Positions 60,751 to 64,000 of a stretch of 64,000 nt of DNA are shown in pieces. Origin of the DNA: Laburnicola sp. R22_1 (taxonomy: Eukaryota; Ascomycota; Dothideomycetes; Pleosporales; Didymosphaeriaceae). The notes below the pieces were generated by a model. The model had not been told where the DNA came from. It was given only the letters and a program-made list of their open reading frames with translations, and made no database searches. Made by a program: the position numbers and the translations under genes. The stretch lies in the NCBI GenBank assembly GCA_014281115.1, contig JACONQ010000013.1:496001-560000 (forward strand). The letters are read 5' to 3'. Positions within the stretch are counted from its first letter, which is position 1; each line of letters opens with the position of its first letter.

Positions 60751-62679
60751 CAAATTAATAAGCTGATATGGGTGCAGTTCGAAGCAGATGGGTTTACAGA
60801 AGGGAATGCTCGTCTTGAGAACATGGTGGTTATTGTAGGAGCTGGTGGTGACGCTTTCGAAGGAGGTGGGTTGATAAACCTCCGCGTTCGCCGCGAAATG
60901 TTTGGATGAGGTCAGGCGCCAAGACCGCTAACCGCTGCTTGAACATCTCTTCACATCTTCGACGGTTGTCCTATGCCTGGGAAAGTCGCGGACAAGTGCG
61001 TATATACGTATGTTTGAAGCATTAATGTGTGTTAGACGTCACGACAGCGGTAAAATAGGGTCCTTTCAGCTATGGCCACCAGCTCTGTTGTCGTCCATAC
61101 TGCATGCACGACTCTCTGGTTCCTAAGGTATATTAGGTTTTCGAAAACACTTTTCCCTGAAATCATGCTCCGGCTCTAAAGAAAATTTTCAAGTATATTC
61201 GCACAGCTTTATGTATTTAAGGCCAGCTATTTCCCAATCCCCCTTCCTCGTAATAGCAATGAGTTGCGACGCCACTAACTTAAGCGCGTACTGAAGAAAG
61301 AAATGGTTCAACTCCATAGTTGGCACAAACTTCGTGAAAACCAGCTCCAAAATGGTTACACCAAGCCCGATCAGAACATAATGCGTCGTCTCTGTGCCAT
61401 CCGTTCTTGATGGAGGACTTGTGCTACAATCTTACCTAGGTAATTGGGTATATTGGTAGAGGGTACTAGCTATGGCCGCAAATCGCATGGGTTATTGTCC
61501 ATGATGCTTGTGGTATGATCCGGGCAGACGAGAATACATACCTTCCTTGAATCAATCAGTTTGATAAGTCAAGATAAAATGGTGGTTATGGTTCTTTTCG
61601 TATGCATAAGTTTCGTTATGGCTGTTCTGACGCTATGGGAAGGGGCCAATGACGGAGGTTGGTTTCTAACGGAGACTACGCCGCACAACGGCCAAGGACA
61701 AGAGTTTCATAAGGTCAGGAACTTAGCAAGATAAATTCTCGGAAGCCTTACGGTCTATGCAACGGAGGACGGAAGATTTTTCGCAGCCATGCAGTGGGCT
61801 TTCCAAGGAGATGATAAATGTCATTCCGTCTTGTTGAATATCAATCGGCCCTCTGGGAGAAGATTATACACCTCCAGATTGATCGAATGACTGAATCATC
61901 TGGACCACAATTTTCCGAACTACCTACGAGTATAGGGGTTCCAGAGACACGTACTGGATGAACTAAACCCTCACCTATTCAAACTACATGAGACGGCAGT
62001 GATGGTTTAGATATCTCACGCTTGCAGAGTGGTTTTTGTAAATGCTTCACAGGTCGATTGCAGCCTCTACCTAGTCATAAAATGTCCCTCAACAACATCG
62101 AACATAATAAGTGTGGAAATTACGAGAATTCAATTTCGCATTGCTCGAGTGCTTCCTATGTTCCTGCGTAGATTTATAGTGTCTTGGTATGTCGAGTATG
62201 GAAGTAGTTAGCGACTCGTTAATTACCTGTTCCAGGAGGCAGAAAATAGACAAATTGCGCCTATTGCACAGAAGGTTGCCGTTATCTTAGAAACGTAGTG
62301 AGAATTGTAAAGAGAGCCTCGCCGTTTTTAAATTGCTGAAGGAGTCAGTATGGTAGTAATAAGGCGAATGGGGAAAGTATCAAACGTGAAATACTCGTCC
62401 GCATCTAATGTGAACTTGTGAATTTGCCTTGCCAACGATTTTAAATAATGTCGCCCATTCGGTCCTAGGCTTGTTGTATTAAATATGCACTACATATAGT
62501 ATCTCATACATTACTAAAAGATAACACTAGCGAAGAAAAGTAGCAGTGCATTAGGTATTGTTTCTGTATAGAGTTTTAAGTTAAAGAGAAGATCCAAGCA
62601 ATAACTATAATTCTATTGTGCTCTGTCGCGATGCGTTATTGTAGTAGCTGATACCATACAGAATTGACTATTGTAACAC
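60751..62679. other. Intergenic, about 1.9 kb
   Basis: No gene, RNA or clear repeat is supported. The part from about 62280 to 62680 is AT-rich and may be the 3' UTR and flank of the next gene. Confidence 0.5.
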
Positions 62680-64000
62680 CTAGTACACATAAAATGTCTG
62701 CGCCTCATCGTCCCTCTCGCGGATGGCCTTATTCTTGCGCACAAAGATAACTTTAGCAAGCCAAGCGAGCAAAGCAGTAGCGACGGAAAACGCAGCTGAC
62801 GAACTGAGCGCAATGATGTAGCGCGGACCGTCGGATTTGGGCCAGAGGTATGGAGTCCTGGGGAAAAAAATTAGTACTTCTCTCTTTGTGGGAATTGGGC
62901 GACGGCTCACCAGATGAACGAAGCGTTCATAATCGTAGTGACGATGCCAATGGCAACGGCCTTCTTCTCGGGCGTCTGTCCACAAGTTGATCCACACCAA
63001 CCCAGGATAAGGGAGTTAACGCCGTAGGTGCCAATGGTAAAGATGACCATAGCGACGTAACGTCCAGCAACGCCTATCTCAGCGCATGCAAGTCCGAATC
63101 CGAAGGTCGCGACGGCTTTGGAGATAGTGATGTGCCATGTGCGCTCGTTGAACTTGCCCGAGGACCATGAGACGGCGATGGTGACAGCGCCAGCGATGAG
63201 GTAGGGTGGGCAGGTCAGAACGAGGGTGACGGTTTTATTGAACCCAAGCGTCTGAGACGGTTAACTAACGGGTATCTAGTGTGGAAGGGAATACAAACCT
63301 GGACAACAGTTGGGAAGAAGTTCTTGAAGCCATTGGCCGCCAGGCTACAAATCGGATTAGCAATCATTTGGAAGGCTGAAATATAGATGGACGTACTGCA
63401 TATGTGCCATTCCAGCGAAGATCCAGACCATGGGGTCTTTGGCAGCCTGTCCGAACCCAGCCCAGATAGAGGTTTCACCCTTGTTGCCCACGGTGTCAAG
63501 AGCCATGCGGTTAGTAGCTAGGTCCCGCTCTGCTTGTGTGAGCCACCACGTGTTGTGAGTGAAGTCTGGAAGTAGGAAGAAGCCAACAATTGCGATGACG
63601 AACGTGACGGCGCCCTGAAGGATGAACAGCCACCGCCAACCACTTACACCAGCAACATCGCCAAGCCCGTGAAAGATACCGGCCGCGATCAAGCCTGCGA
63701 AGGCAGTCGCGAGGATGTTTCCCGTGTATAGGATGGCAATACGCGTAGCAATCTCCTTACGAGTGTAAAACATGGAAAGAAGGTAGACGGCGCCAGGGTA
63801 GTAAGGCGCCTCAGTCACTCCGAGGAAGAAGCGTGTGAGCAGCAGGCCCTTGAAGTCCTTGGATAGTGCTGTGAGAGCAGAGACGACAGCCCACAGCATC
63901 ATGCAGATGCCCAGGTATCGACTAGGTCTTGTTCGGTTAAGGAACATGTTGCTGGGGATTTGCCCCAGTAAATAACCGACAAACAGAATACTGACGCATG
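62680..64000 (-). CDS. MFS transporter, allantoate permease (Dal5/Tna1) family, 5' end outside window
   Basis: Exons in view on the minus strand are >64000-63397, 63344-63299 (only 46 nt), 63251-62911 and 62857-62680. Introns of 52, 47 and 53 nt have donors GTACGT, GTTTGT and GTGAGC and acceptors GTAG, CTCAG and CCCAG; all phases fit. The sequence begins mid-protein at helix 2-3 ('ILFVGYLLGQIPSNMFLNR') and continues with 'LLTRFFLGVTEAPYYPGAVY', 'VSGWRWLFILQGAVTFVIAI', 'LAANGFKNFFPTVVQTLGFN', 'GRYVAMVIFTIGTYGVNSLI' and 'LGWCGSTCGQTPEKKAVAIG', ending in a short charged tail. Relatives import small organic anions. It is a different member from the 48.7-50.5 kb gene, as exon structure and key helices differ. 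Confidence 0.92.

Noticed and set aside
1..64000. Search for CRISPR-like arrays, rRNA genes, telomeric repeats and a biosynthetic gene cluster
   Set aside because: No regularly spaced repeats, rRNA motifs, TTAGGG arrays, or polyketide/peptide synthase genes were seen. The organism is a eukaryote and the metabolic genes are unrelated.

Overview
This is nuclear DNA of a filamentous ascomycete (Pezizomycotina; a Dothideomycete is my best guess, not proven). The genes carry short 43-250 nt spliceosomal introns with GTRNGT donors and CTRAY branch sites, and they encode fungal-specific families. Many also show degenerate, AT-shifted repeats of the kind left by repeat-induced point mutation (RIP). 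All exon boundaries were worked out by hand from splice sites, phase and family motifs.

Layout. 1-1.55 kb is the 3' part of a dead Fot1/pogo-type transposase. 1.6-4.9 kb is gene-poor and holds an intron-bearing tRNA-Asn. A small three-exon membrane-protein gene follows (4.9-5.5 kb), then an F-box/LRR-like relic (6.6-7.3 kb) and an EamA transporter gene (8.4-10.1 kb). 12.1-13.9 kb is an intact pogo-type transposon with 94-bp inverted repeats and TA target duplications. 15.8-28.4 kb carries a PNGase A-like gene, a 92-residue conserved protein, a DUF1279 mitochondrial protein, an AT-rich relic zone with a MITE-like hairpin, a metallophosphoesterase, a frameshifted conserved gene and a tannase/feruloyl esterase. 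29.4-33.3 kb is a divergent housekeeping pair: eIF2B-beta and the Nem1-type phosphatase. 34.1-35.9 kb is a secreted PL11 rhamnogalacturonan lyase.

36.9-43.5 kb is the most distinctive accessory segment. Two NLR-type (STAND) genes stand in the same direction: a NACHT-ankyrin gene interrupted by two in-frame stops, and an intact six-exon DUF7708-like NACHT gene. From 44 kb onward the window is mainly dense housekeeping: cytochrome c peroxidase, an F-box/zinc-cluster protein, an MFS permease, a coiled-coil protein, RPS23, an Ima1-type inner nuclear membrane protein, mitochondrial uL24, ALG14, an unknown protein and glutaredoxin 5. A second MFS permease runs off the right edge.

The genes do not form one pathway or biosynthetic cluster. 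Themes are plant-polymer attack (tannase, PL11), core cell biology, and fungal NLR immunity or heterokaryon incompatibility. The most informative structural observations are: an apparent 178-bp insertion with a 12/13-matching direct duplication absorbed into an MFS intron, with a relative near 3.5 kb; the paired NLR genes; a repeat shared by the 3' flanks of the two secreted hydrolase genes; a probable GC-AG intron in the frameshifted gene; and two stop-free introns that would be missed by simple ORF calling.
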